DNA of 64,000 bases. Source: Sinomicrobium sp. (GTDB taxonomy: Bacteria > Bacteroidota > Bacteroidia > Flavobacteriales > Flavobacteriaceae). Below the pieces are notes generated by a model. The model did not search any database. It was not told the DNA's origin and worked only from the letters and a program-made list of their open reading frames with translations. Within the stretch, counting starts at the first letter, position 1, and each line of letters starts with the position of its first letter. The stretch spans positions 1 through 64,000 of the forward strand of contig JAJUFH010000002.1 of NCBI GenBank assembly GCA_029266035.1, written 5' to 3'. A program made the position numbers and the translations under genes. This document shows, piece after piece, positions 1-8,827 of this stretch.

Positions 1-18
1 CATCAACAAAATCTTTCC

Positions 19-180
19 TTCATTTTGTCTTGACACAAAACGAAGCAAAAAGTCAAGAAGCCTTTAAGGAAATTTCCCCGGCCTACCGGGAAACCAGCTG
101 AATTCCCGCTTCATGCTCTTTTCGCTACCGCGAACGCAATTTCGCGGGAATTCAGCTTATTTCTGAAAAGGCTTCGAACT
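19..180 (+). repeat. Structured dispersed repeat, copy 1
   Basis: This stretch is about 160 bp and clearly homologous to 20244-20405. It can fold into a compact multi-hairpin structure. TTTTGT (23-28) pairs with ACAAAA (35-40), and the loop CTTGAC is complementary to GTCAAG at 52-57. GAAGCCTTT (57-65) pairs with AAAGGCTTC (167-175) and encloses two hairpins: CCCGG-CCTA-CCGGG, and a perfect 14-bp stem AGCTGAATTCCCGC (96-109) with 144-157. Inside the latter, TTCGC pairs with GCGAA (121-134). Paired positions covary with copy 2. It has no coding potential. It could be a structured RNA or a REP/MITE-like DNA element; orientation was assigned arbitrarily. Confidence 0.75.
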
Positions 181-260
181 TAGGAAATATCGAACTGTGA
201 TTCGTGCAAAGCAAAAAAACAAAAATGCAGAAACACGAAAAAACATAAACAACTAGTCAA

Positions 261-324
261 CTACCTCCATGTCTCCGCATCACCAAGTCTCCGCATCTCC
301 AAGTCTCCTCATCTCCATGTCTCC
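261..324. repeat. 16-bp tandem repeat, four units
   Basis: Four consecutive 16-bp units resemble gcatctccaagtctcc. They are separated from the response-regulator stop codon by about 10 bp and differ from one another at only a few positions. A degenerate unit of the same family (tcgtctccaagtctcc) appears near 20204, beside repeat copy 2. There is no spacer structure, so this is not a CRISPR array. It is probably a minisatellite-type intergenic repeat; no function is visible. Confidence 0.8.
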
Positions 325-334
325 AAAACCTTCC

Positions 335-1498
335 TTATTTGCTCGCAAAGAGTTTTACGTCGCTTTCACTCACTTCTTTTCCACCGAGTATCATCAGTCG
401 TTCTACTACATTGCGCAGTTCTCTGATGTTTCCGGTCCAATCGTATTCCTGCAACAACTTTACAGCGGATGCACTAAATTTTTTTGCTCCCATACCCTGT
501 TCTTTGGCCACTTTCTCACTGAAGTGTGCTACCAACTGTGGTATATCTTCTCGGCGATCGTTTAGTGCGGGAACGTGAATGAGTATTACTGCGAGTCGGT
601 GGTAGAGGTCTTCTCTAAATTTTCCCTTTTCTATCTCCTCTTTCAGGTTTTTATTGGTCGCTGCAATTACGCGTACATCTACTTTAATATCTTTATCGCT
701 CCCCACTCGTGAGATCTTGTTTTCCTGTAGTGCGCGCAACACCTTAGCTTGGGCAGAGAGGCTCATATCGCCAATTTCGTCTAAGAAAATAGTTCCTTTA
801 TCTGCGGCCTCAAACTTCCCAGCGCGATCTTTTACTGCCGAGGTAAACGCTCCTTTTACATGACCAAAGAGTTCGCTTTCTATGAGTTCTGAAGGAATCG
901 CGGCGCAATTGACTTCTACCAAAGGAGCCTTGTTCCTATCGCTTTTTTCGTGCAACCAATGGGCTACCAATTCTTTTCCCGTACCGTTGGAACCGGTAAT
1001 CAACACTCGGGCATCGGTAGGGGCTACCTTGTCGATCATCTCCTTAATCTGTGTTATAGCCTCACTATCCCCTATCATTTCGTAATTCTTGCCAACTTTC
1101 TTTTTAAGGCGTTTATTTTCTCGCACCAGCTCTTTCTTATCCAGGGCATTTCGCACCGTATTGAGCAAGCGGTTGAGATCGGGCGGTTTTGAAATATAGT
1201 CGTATGCCCCGAGCCTCATCGTGTGCACTGCGGTGTCTAGATCGCCGTGTCCGGAAATCATCACAAATGGGATATCCGGTTTTTCCTTAGCGGCAGCTTC
1301 CAGCACTTCTACCCCATCCATCTTTGGCATTTTTATGTCGCAAAGTACCAGATCGTAATCGTTATTGCGAATTTTATCCATTGCGGACGAGCCGTCTTCT
1401 GCTTCATCTACTTGGTAGTCCTTGCTCTCTTCGGCCAATATTTTGACCAGTACTCTTCTAATGGCAACTTCATCTTCTACAACTAAAATTGAGGGCAT
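335..1498 (-). CDS. Sigma-54-type AAA+ response regulator lacking a DNA-binding domain
   Basis: Cytoplasmic two-component response regulator of the NtrC class. The receiver domain (about 1-120) has the acidic pocket, phospho-acceptor Asp54 in LVLCDIKMPKMDG, and a conserved Lys in YISKP. The AAA+ domain (about 140-375) has Walker A GSNGTGKE, Walker B GTIFLDEIGD and REDLYHRL. Two oddities are visible. The sigma-54-contacting loop reads GAFTSA instead of GAFTGA, and the protein stops about 10 residues after the AAA+ lid, so the usual C-terminal Fis-type helix-turn-helix is absent. It may activate sigma-54 polymerase without specific DNA binding, as described for some other HTH-less NtrC-type regulators. 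No partner kinase is seen in the window. Confidence 0.9.
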   Translation of the reverse strand: MPSILVVEDEVAIRRVLVKILAEESKDYQVDEAEDGSSAMDKIRNNDYDLVLCDIKMPKMDGVEVLEAAAKEKPDIPFVMISGHGDLDTAVHTMRLGAYDYISKPPDLNRLLNTVRNALDKKELVRENKRLKKKVGKNYEMIGDSEAITQIKEMIDKVAPTDARVLITGSNGTGKELVAHWLHEKSDRNKAPLVEVNCAAIPSELIESELFGHVKGAFTSAVKDRAGKFEAADKGTIFLDEIGDMSLSAQAKVLRALQENKISRVGSDKDIKVDVRVIAATNKNLKEEIEKGKFREDLYHRLAVILIHVPALNDRREDIPQLVAHFSEKVAKEQGMGAKKFSASAVKLLQEYDWTGNIRELRNVVERLMILGGKEVSESDVKLFASK

Positions 1499-1554
1499 GA
1501 TATCTCTTGTTTACAATTAAATTTATCTGTGGTTAGCACTTCGCTATCAAGTAT

Positions 1555-2895
1555 CTAATTATACTTAAGCCATCGGTACAACTCTTTATAACTCGGTTTT
1601 TTGCCGTACATGAGTATACCTACCCGGTATATTCGCGCTGCGATCCAAACGATAAACAGGAAGGTAGTCACTAGTAAGACCACCGAGGTGATAAACTGCC
1701 ACAGCGGCACCCCTCCTTCACCTATACCTCCCGGAAGCCTCATCAGCATCACTATGGGCGAGGTGAGAGGAAAGAGCGAAAAGCCCACGGCTATCGGGCC
1801 GTGTGGGTTGTTAAAAACCGAAAAGAAGCCTACGTATACGGCTAGCATCAGGGGCATGATAACGGGAAACATAAATTGCTGTGTATCGGTTTCATTATCT
1901 ACTGCTGCTCCTATAGCTGCATAAATAGAGCTGTATATCAAATAGCCTAATATAAAGTATATAACAAAAGAAAACAACAGCCACCCCCAGGAGATTTTCA
2001 TCAGCTCTACTATATAAGGCGTGAGGTTTTCTCCTACGCCTTCCGACATTCCGTTCACGGCTTGGGTGGCCTCGGGCGACATGGCTTGCGATCCTAACTG
2101 ATCGGCACTGATACCCAATACTCCGGCCAGAATTACTCCCAACACTCCGGCCAACACAATCCAAATGAGAAACTGTGTAATTCCCGCCAAAGAGGTACCT
2201 ATAATTTTACCCAACATCAATTGAAAGGGTTTTACCGATGAGATAATAACTTCTATAATACGGCTGGTCTTTTCTTCGATAACACTTCGCATTACAAAGG
2301 CTCCGTAAATAATGATAAACATCATAATGAGATAACCGAAGCCTCCGCCAATAACGGCTTTCATCTCATTGATACCTCGTAATTTCTTTTCCCCGGTAAA
2401 ATTTTCCACATTGATCTGATAGCCTCTTTCAAGGTCTTTCATCACCTGATCTGACACCCCAAAATCGCGCAGTTTTGCCGCTCTGATATTGCGCTGTATG
2501 ACATTTTCCATACCCGACAACACTCCCATTCCGGGCGATTCTCGACAGAAAAACTCAATATTTTTGGCCACCTGTTCTATATCCGATTTTTGAGGAATAT
2601 ACAACAAGCCGTAATAGTTCTTGTGCTGGGCCGAATCTTTGGCCGCTTCTAGCGGCATCCCTTCAAAAGACACATAAGAGAGGGTCGAAGTATTTTGAAA
2701 ACTTCCTTCAAAAAACTGTCCTTCATCGAGTACGGCTATCACTTTGGCTTCGTCGTTGTTGGCACTGGTGAGAAAAAACACCAAAGCGACCATACCTACT
2801 ACAAGAAGAGGGCTCAGTATAGTCATCACAATAAAAGACCGGTTGCGCACCTTTGCGATGTATTCTCTTTTTATAATCAGTGGCAGCTTGTTCAT
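1555..2895 (-). CDS. ABC-2 type exporter permease (NatB-like)
   Basis: Inner-membrane permease of 446 residues. An N-terminal membrane segment (about 20-42) is followed by a large soluble loop (about 50-180) and then a cluster of five or six hydrophobic helices (about 185-430). The MRSVIEEKTSRIIEVIISSV stretch just after the second helix is typical of NatB/ABC-2 permeases. It overlaps the ATPase gene by 4 bp (ATGA), so the two are translationally coupled subunits. The substrate cannot be read from sequence; sodium export is only a family-level guess. Confidence 0.85.
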   Translation of the reverse strand: MNKLPLIIKREYIAKVRNRSFIVMTILSPLLVVGMVALVFFLTSANNDEAKVIAVLDEGQFFEGSFQNTSTLSYVSFEGMPLEAAKDSAQHKNYYGLLYIPQKSDIEQVAKNIEFFCRESPGMGVLSGMENVIQRNIRAAKLRDFGVSDQVMKDLERGYQINVENFTGEKKLRGINEMKAVIGGGFGYLIMMFIIIYGAFVMRSVIEEKTSRIIEVIISSVKPFQLMLGKIIGTSLAGITQFLIWIVLAGVLGVILAGVLGISADQLGSQAMSPEATQAVNGMSEGVGENLTPYIVELMKISWGWLLFSFVIYFILGYLIYSSIYAAIGAAVDNETDTQQFMFPVIMPLMLAVYVGFFSVFNNPHGPIAVGFSLFPLTSPIVMLMRLPGGIGEGGVPLWQFITSVVLLVTTFLFIVWIAARIYRVGILMYGKKPSYKELYRWLKYN

Positions 2896-3824
2896 AAATC
2901 ACTGTCTTTTACGGTTTGAATAAAAATGTCGTTTACTGTAGGGATTACTTCTACAAAATGAGTTACATTACCCCGATTGACAAGATAGGCCAACAAATCG
3001 TTGGGGGTCCCGTTTTCATCTAGATGTATTTTTAGTTTGAGTTCATCGGAAAGGGACTTAAAGCTGGCGTCGGATACTTGAAATTTCTGTTCAATCTCAG
3101 ATCGGATTACTACTTGATCGGAAACGTCGAGCCCCACTTCAAAAGTATTACTCCTATACTGTTTTTTAATATCTACAAGCTTGCCTTCGAGTAGTTTTTT
3201 CGACTTGTTGATCAGGGCTATATCATCGCAAAGCTCTTCTACCGACTCCATACGGTGGGTAGAGAAAATTACCGTTGCTCCCTGATCTCTCAAGTGGAGA
3301 ATCTCGTCTTTTATAAGATTGGCATTGATAGGGTCGAAACCGCTAAAAGGTTCGTCGAAAATCAGTAAGGAAGGTCGGTGAAGCACGGTGACCACAAATT
3401 GTATTTTTTGAGCCATCCCTTTGGAGAGTTCCTGTATTTTTTTATTCCACCAATCTCCTATCTCCAACCTATCAAACCAATACTTGAGTCTTTCTTTTGC
3501 CTCTGCAGACGACAAGCCTTTTAAGCGAGCGAGGTAGAGTGCCTGCTCTCCTACCTTCATGCTTTTGTACAGTCCGCGTTCTTCGGGTAGATAACCGATA
3601 TTGGCTATATGTTCCGGGTTTAACGGTGTGCCATCGAAGAGCACTGCGCCCTGATCGGGATAAGTAATTTGGTTAACAATACGGATCAGACTGGTTTTTC
3701 CCGCCCCATTGGGTCCCAACAATCCAAAAATACTGCCTTTCGGAACTTGTAGTGACACCTTGTCCAAAGCAGTATACGATCCGTACTTTTTGGAAACCTC
3801 GTTCACTTCCAGCAAGTTATTCAT
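2892..3824 (-). CDS. ABC exporter ATP-binding subunit (NatA-like)
   Basis: ATPase partner of the downstream permease, 310 residues. Walker A GPNGAGKTS, signature LSKGMAQK, Walker B LLIFDEP and the H-loop STHRM are all present. The last ~90 residues form the regulatory extension seen in ABC-2 exporter ATPases. It is the first gene of a two-gene operon. The 325-bp gap to typA must carry its promoter, but no clear -7 element was identified on this strand. Confidence 0.88.
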   Translation of the reverse strand: MNNLLEVNEVSKKYGSYTALDKVSLQVPKGSIFGLLGPNGAGKTSLIRIVNQITYPDQGAVLFDGTPLNPEHIANIGYLPEERGLYKSMKVGEQALYLARLKGLSSAEAKERLKYWFDRLEIGDWWNKKIQELSKGMAQKIQFVVTVLHRPSLLIFDEPFSGFDPINANLIKDEILHLRDQGATVIFSTHRMESVEELCDDIALINKSKKLLEGKLVDIKKQYRSNTFEVGLDVSDQVVIRSEIEQKFQVSDASFKSLSDELKLKIHLDENGTPNDLLAYLVNRGNVTHFVEVIPTVNDIFIQTVKDSDL

Positions 3825-4149
3825 AAGTTATAATCAGTTTTCATCCGACAAAATCACAGGCAACTAACAGGCATCCCAACAATATGGATTGCTATTCAGC
3901 TCCTGTATTAGCAATCTTCAAAGATATTGAAATCGCTATTAACGCCGGGAAAATTGAGGTATTTATTTATACATCGACTCCTAATTAGTGCGACAAAAAC
4001 AGCCATTACGCACAAAAAAACAGACATCATTCCCTTAAAAAACAATAATTTAATACCGAAAAAAAGATGAATATAGTGTATATTTGCGCCCTTGTTTTTC
4101 CCTGAAGGAAAAAGCAGGGTAGTACGAACAGAAAAATCGAGTCAAAAGA
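3825..4149. other. Divergent intergenic region between ABC exporter and typA
   Basis: This 325-bp gap has no open reading frame of note. It holds the putative typA promoter (listed separately) and must also hold the promoter of the leftward ABC operon. No strong inverted repeat or riboswitch was found. Confidence 0.6.
4079..4086 (+). promoter_or_regulatory. Putative typA promoter, -7 element TATATTTG
   Basis: TATATTTG matches the Bacteroidota -7 consensus TAnnTTTG exactly and lies about 64 nt before the typA ATG. No TTG is found at the expected -33 position, so the call rests on the -7 element and its location. Confidence 0.5.
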
Positions 4150-5949
4150 ATGACAGATATCAGAAACATTGCCATTATTGCCCACGTAGACCACGGAAAA
4201 ACAACGATGGTAGACAAGATCATGTATCACTGCCAATTGTTCCGCGAGAACGAAAATACGGGAGACCTTATCCTCGACAACAACGACATTGAACGCGAGC
4301 GGGGGATTACCATCACGTCGAAGAATGTGGCGGTAAACTACAAAGGTACCAAGATCAATATTATAGACACTCCCGGACACGCCGATTTTGGAGGAGAGGT
4401 AGAACGGGTTCTGAATATGGCCGACGGGGTATTGTTGCTGGTCGACGCTTTTGAAGGCCCCATGCCACAAACTCGTTTTGTATTGCAGAAGGCTATCGAT
4501 CTCGGACTTAAACCCTGTGTAGTAATCAACAAAGTAGACAAGGAAAACTGTACTCCCGAAGAGGTTCACGAAAAGGTATTCGACCTTATGTTTGAACTCG
4601 GTGCAGAAGAGTGGCAGTTGGACTTCCCCACCGTATACGGCTCTGCCAAGAACAACTGGATGTCTGAAGACTGGAAAAAGCAAACTGAAAATATCGAGCC
4701 CTTACTCGATATGGTACTGGAACATATTCCGGCTCCTAAAGTTTCTGAAGGAACGCCTCAAATGCTCATCACCTCATTAGACTTCTCCAGCTTTACCGGG
4801 CGTATTGCTATAGGAAGACTACAGCGAGGTACACTTACCGAAGGGATGTCTGTATCGTTGGTAAAACGCGACGGCAGCATACTGAAATCACGCATCAAGG
4901 AACTGCACACCTTTGAAGGACTGGGCAGAAAAAAGATAAGCGAAGTAAAAGCCGGGGATATATGTGCTGTAGTAGGACTAGACGGTTTTGAGATCGGAGA
5001 TACCATTGCCGATGCAGAAAACCCGGAAGCACTTAAATCGATCGCCATAGACGAGCCTACTATGAGTATGCTCTTCACTATAAACGACTCACCTTTTTTT
5101 GGTAAGGAAGGTAAATTTGTAACTTCTCGTCACATCAAGGAAAGATTGGAAAAAGAGCTGGAAAAAAACTTGGCTCTTCGTGTGGAAGAAACCGATAGCG
5201 CTGATAAATTTATGGTTTTCGGACGCGGTGTACTTCACCTTTCCGTACTTATAGAAACCATGAGACGCGAAGGTTATGAGCTGCAAATCGGTCAGCCACA
5301 AGTAATCATCAAGGAGATAGACGGTGTAAAATGCGAACCCGTTGAAGAGCTCACCATAGACCTCCCGGAAAACTTATCCGGAAAGGCTGTAGAATTTGTG
5401 AGCCTTCGCAAAGGAGATATGCTGAGCATGGAACCTCGCGGGGATCGTATGATCTGCGTATTCCACATCCCATCGAGAGGGATTATCGGACTCCGAAACC
5501 AGTTGCTCACCGCTACTGCAGGAGAGGCTATTATGTCGCACCGCTTCTTGGAATACCAACCCTACAAAGGGGAGATTCCAGGAAGAAGCAACGGTTCGCT
5601 GATCTCTATGGAAAACGGAAAAGCGATTCCTTACTCTATTGACAAACTACAAGAGAGAGGTAAGTTTTTTGTAGACCCGAACGAAGATATATACGAAGGT
5701 CAGGTAATCGGTGAAAACTCGAGAGGTGACGATATGACTGTCAATGTCACCAAGACCAAAAAATTGTCTAACGTGCGCTCTTCAGGAGCCGATGAGAAGG
5801 CCAAGATAGTTCCGGCTATCAAGTTCTCTCTCGAAGAGGCTTTGGAGTACATACAAAAAGACGAATACGTCGAAGTAACTCCGATAAGTCTTCGACTTCG
5901 GAAAATATTTCTCACTGAAAACGACCGGAAACGCAATAAGATTGCATAA
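4150..5949 (+). CDS. typA: Translational GTPase TypA/BipA
   Basis: Ribosome-associated GTPase of the EF-G family (599 residues, the usual length). G1 is [10 protein letters not shown]3 [15 protein letters not shown] and G4 VINKVDK. These are followed by domain II, an EF-G-like domain ([15 protein letters not shown]) and the BipA-specific C-terminal domain ([17 protein letters not shown]). It helps ribosome assembly and translation under stress. The start is chosen at [17 protein letters not shown], the standard N-terminus. It is monocistronic and closed by a bidirectional terminator. Confidence 0.97.
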   Translation: MTDIRNIAIIAHVDHGKTTMVDKIMYHCQLFRENENTGDLILDNNDIERERGITITSKNVAVNYKGTKINIIDTPGHADFGGEVERVLNMADGVLLLVDAFEGPMPQTRFVLQKAIDLGLKPCVVINKVDKENCTPEEVHEKVFDLMFELGAEEWQLDFPTVYGSAKNNWMSEDWKKQTENIEPLLDMVLEHIPAPKVSEGTPQMLITSLDFSSFTGRIAIGRLQRGTLTEGMSVSLVKRDGSILKSRIKELHTFEGLGRKKISEVKAGDICAVVGLDGFEIGDTIADAENPEALKSIAIDEPTMSMLFTINDSPFFGKEGKFVTSRHIKERLEKELEKNLALRVEETDSADKFMVFGRGVLHLSVLIETMRREGYELQIGQPQVIIKEIDGVKCEPVEELTIDLPENLSGKAVEFVSLRKGDMLSMEPRGDRMICVFHIPSRGIIGLRNQLLTATAGEAIMSHRFLEYQPYKGEIPGRSNGSLISMENGKAIPYSIDKLQERGKFFVDPNEDIYEGQVIGENSRGDDMTVNVTKTKKLSNVRSSGADEKAKIVPAIKFSLEEALEYIQKDEYVEVTPISLRLRKIFLTENDRKRNKIA

Positions 5950-5956
5950 TAATAGT

Positions 5957-5995
5957 ATAAAAAAAAGCTACTTCAAAAGGGTAGCTTTTTTTATA
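5957..5995. terminator. Bidirectional rho-independent terminator
   Basis: TATAAAAAAAAGCTAC and GTAGCTTTTTTTATA form a near-perfect hairpin with an A-run on one side and a T-run on the other. It sits between the convergent typA and epimerase genes and would serve both. Confidence 0.85.
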
Positions 5996-5999
5996 CCTT

Positions 6000-6917
6000 T
6001 TATTTTTCTTCATCACACAACGCATCTAGCGCCTGGTCGAGGGTAGTGTACTGAAAAGAAAAGCCCATATCGGTTACTTTACGAGAGCTCACTCTCTGAC
6101 TGCTCAACAGCAGATATGCCATTTTGCCCAACGACCAGTAGAGCAGAAAAGAGGGCAGCTTAGGCATCAGTAAGGGCTTTTTCAATTTTGCAGCTATTTT
6201 TTTGGTCAGCACCGTATTGGTCACCGGCTCTGGTGCTACTCCGTTGAACACTCCGGGAAGATTGCGATTTACGACAAAGAGAAAAAGCTGAGCCAAATCG
6301 GAAATGTGTATCCACGACTGCCACTGTGTACCACGGCCAAGTGGGGCTCCTAACCAGTATTTTATAGGGCGGCTCATACGAGGCAGTGCTCCTCCTCTAC
6401 TTGAAAGCACCAATCCTATTCGTATTTTTGCCACCTTAATACCGAGTCTCTCTATCGAATCGGCAGCGGCTTCCCATTGTTGTACTACTCTTCCGGGCAA
6501 GCTGGGATCTGTATTTTTTTCGGTCTCCTCATAATAATGCCCCAAAGAATCCGGATAGACACCTATAGCCGAAGCTGTCAGCAGTATGCGCACCTTGTGT
6601 TTCTCTTCGTAGGCCAATGCACGGTGTAGCAACTGCAATGCTTTCACTCTGCTGTCTACAATCTCTTTTTTTGCGGTGGATGTCCACCGCTGTGCTATTG
6701 GTTCTCCTGCAAGATTGACAATAGCCTCTACTCCTTCAAAACACTCTCGGTCTATTTCTCCCGATTTCGGATTCCAGTAAAATCCTTTGACGGATTCAGT
6801 TTCTTTTATTTTAGAACGGTTTGTGGTGAGATAATGCACTTCTACACCCTGTGTTTTACAAAGGGCAATAATTTCACTCCCTACCAATCCTGTAGCTCCT
6901 GTAATTAAAATACGCAT
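6000..6917 (-). CDS. TIGR01777-family NAD(P)-binding epimerase
   Basis: Short-chain dehydrogenase/epimerase-fold protein of the YfcH/SulA-like group (305 residues). The nucleotide-binding motif is GATGLVG at the N-terminus. The family hallmarks VEAIVNLAGEPIAQRW and WIHISDL are visible, as is the C-terminal DUF1731-like segment (LLSSQRVSSRKVTDMGFSF). The substrate is unknown for the family. aroQ, upstream, ends about 54 nt before this start, so the two may share a transcript. Confidence 0.88.
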   Translation of the reverse strand: MRILITGATGLVGSEIIALCKTQGVEVHYLTTNRSKIKETESVKGFYWNPKSGEIDRECFEGVEAIVNLAGEPIAQRWTSTAKKEIVDSRVKALQLLHRALAYEEKHKVRILLTASAIGVYPDSLGHYYEETEKNTDPSLPGRVVQQWEAAADSIERLGIKVAKIRIGLVLSSRGGALPRMSRPIKYWLGAPLGRGTQWQSWIHISDLAQLFLFVVNRNLPGVFNGVAPEPVTNTVLTKKIAAKLKKPLLMPKLPSFLLYWSLGKMAYLLLSSQRVSSRKVTDMGFSFQYTTLDQALDALCDEEK

Positions 6918-6970
6918 ACTTCATTATGTTATATTGGGAAGCCATTTACATTCAACTCTGGCTACGACTC

Positions 6971-7387
6971 TTAATCTACAAAGCTGTGAATAGCCAGTGC
7001 ATATCCCTGCATTCCAAAGCCTAGAATCACTCCCCTTGCATGAGCAGACAGATACGACTGATGCCGGAAAGCTTCTCTTCCGAAAGTATTGGATATATGC
7101 ACCTCTATCACTGGAGTAGTAATCCCTTTTACAGCATCGCCAATTCCCACTGAAGTGTGTGTATAAGCTCCTGCATTAAGGATAATACCGTCGTAAGAGA
7201 AGCCGGTTTCGTGGAGTTTATCGATAATTTCGCCCTCGATATTGGACTGATAGTAATCTAAGTGGACATCTGGAAAACGTCTTTGCAATTGCCCTAAATA
7301 CTCTTCAAAAGTTTCAGACCCGTATATTTCCGGTTCGCGTTTTCCGAGAAGATTCAAATTGGGGCCGTTGATAATAATAAGTTTCAT
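6971..7387 (-). CDS. aroQ: Type II 3-dehydroquinate dehydratase
   Basis: Shikimate-pathway enzyme converting 3-dehydroquinate to 3-dehydroshikimate (138 residues, the normal type II size). The N-terminal INGPNLNLLGKREPEIYG contains the catalytic Tyr and Arg. The active-site His is in EVHISN, with the NAGAYTHTS binding loop. It is physically separate from the aromatic operon at 23-30 kb. The upstream spacer carries AGTTGTTAGTTCGTAG-like repeats. Confidence 0.95.
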   Translation of the reverse strand: MKLIIINGPNLNLLGKREPEIYGSETFEEYLGQLQRRFPDVHLDYYQSNIEGEIIDKLHETGFSYDGIILNAGAYTHTSVGIGDAVKGITTPVIEVHISNTFGREAFRHQSYLSAHARGVILGFGMQGYALAIHSFVD

Positions 7388-7509
7388 TTGTAGTTGTTAG
7401 TTCGTAGTTGTTAGTTTGTGGTTTATAGTTCTTCTAACACCTCAATACTAACATTTTTTGTAAAAATATCCAATTTCAACTGTATAAAAAAGGAAAAACA
7501 CACAAATAC

Positions 7510-7546
7510 AAAACCCCGGTAGCACCTGTGGGCTGTCCGGGGTTTT
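7510..7546 (-). terminator. Rho-independent terminator of the pro operon
   Basis: AAAACCCCGG and CCGGGGTTTT form a 10-bp stem about 25 nt after the proA stop codon, followed on the minus strand by a short T-rich stretch. It closes the proC-proB-proA operon. Confidence 0.8.
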
Positions 7547-7569
7547 GCCGTTATTTATAAGGCGTGTTA

Positions 7570-8772
7570 TCAGGCTCTTACCTGTCCGTTACCGTATACG
7601 TAATACTTGTTGGTGACTAACTGCTCTAGTCCAAGGGGACCGCGGTGGTGGAGTTTGTCTGTACTTATCGCAAGTTCAGCTCCTACTCCCATCTGTCCGC
7701 CATCGGTAAACCTTGTCGAGGCATTCTGATATACGGCAGCGCTATCTACCTGTTCCATAAAACTTCGCGCAGTATCGCTATCTCTGGTAATCACGGAGGC
7801 CGAATGCCCACCGGAATAGGTATTGATTCTCTCAATAGCATCGTCTATCCCATCTGTAGCGGCGATAACGGCTTTTAATGCCAGGAATTCTTCATACCAA
7901 ACCGATTCATCTTCAATAAGTTCGGCTTCGGGAAGTAGCGATTGAAGCTCTCTATCTGTAAGTAGCTCTACTTTGTGCTCTCTGAGTACTGATGCGAGTT
8001 GTTTTACTTTATCTTCAAAGCCGGGCAGCTGTCGGTCGACCAATATTTTGTCGAGCGCATTACAGGCCGATATCTTATCGGTTTTGGCATTTACAATGAC
8101 ATCGAGGGCGCAATCCCAGTCTCCTTCCTTGTGTACGTACAAAAAGTTATTTCCTCTTCCGCTAATCAGCACTGCACATTCGGCATTGTCTTTTACAAAG
8201 CGTATCAATCGTTCTCCTCCACGAGGCACTACCAGATCTAGCTTTTCGGTTGGATGTTTAAGGAATTCCTGTGTTTCCTCGCGGTTCATCTGCAGCAACT
8301 TTATCCAGTTTTCGGGTTCTAGGCCGTTTTCCTCCAAGGCTTTATGCCAGCACTTTTCCAATTTTTCATTGCTAAACCGGGCTTCTTTTCCACCTTTGAG
8401 CAGTATTTTATTGTTGGCCTTAAACGCCAGCACTGCTGCTTCTATGGTGACATCTGGGCGCGACTCATAGATAATCATAATGGTTCCGAAGGGAGCGGTC
8501 CGGTTTTCTATACGCAATCCGTTGTCGAGTTCGCGTGACGATTTCAGCTTGCCTACCGGATCTTGTTGCTCTCGCACCTCTCTTACGGCTTGTATCATGC
8601 CGTCTATCTTTGACTTATTGACTACTAGGCGATCGTACATGGCCTTGTCGTCACTGTTAAAGGCATCGAGGTCATTCTTATTGGCTTCAATTATAGTATT
8701 CCGCTCCTCGTCGAGTATGCGTTCCATAGATTGAAGCACTTTATTTTTAATATCTTCTGATAAAAGTTTCAT
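7570..8772 (-). CDS. proA: Glutamate-5-semialdehyde dehydrogenase
   Basis: Second step of proline synthesis: NADPH-dependent reduction of glutamyl-5-phosphate to glutamate-5-semialdehyde. At 400 residues it has an aldehyde-dehydrogenase fold, with YESRPDVTIEAA, LLKGGKEARFSN, and the catalytic Cys in KISACNALDKIL. It is the last gene of the proC-proB-proA operon, 55 bp after proB. The spacer has short TAGTTCGTAGTTCG repeats. Confidence 0.95.
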   Translation of the reverse strand: MKLLSEDIKNKVLQSMERILDEERNTIIEANKNDLDAFNSDDKAMYDRLVVNKSKIDGMIQAVREVREQQDPVGKLKSSRELDNGLRIENRTAPFGTIMIIYESRPDVTIEAAVLAFKANNKILLKGGKEARFSNEKLEKCWHKALEENGLEPENWIKLLQMNREETQEFLKHPTEKLDLVVPRGGERLIRFVKDNAECAVLISGRGNNFLYVHKEGDWDCALDVIVNAKTDKISACNALDKILVDRQLPGFEDKVKQLASVLREHKVELLTDRELQSLLPEAELIEDESVWYEEFLALKAVIAATDGIDDAIERINTYSGGHSASVITRDSDTARSFMEQVDSAAVYQNASTRFTDGGQMGVGAELAISTDKLHHRGPLGLEQLVTNKYYVYGNGQVRA

Positions 8773-8827
8773 TGTAGTTTTATTAGTTTTTTAGTTCGTA
8801 GTTCGTAGTGCTTTGAAAAGCACCCGC

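Noticed and set aside
261-324. Possible CRISPR array
   Set aside because: Units are 16 bp and directly adjacent with no spacers, and no cas genes are in the window.
4027-4683. 218-residue minus-strand ORF over typA
   Set aside because: It lies antisense to the highly conserved GTPase domain of typA, has no recognisable family or signal, and has a Cys/Phe/Val-rich composition typical of a shadow frame.
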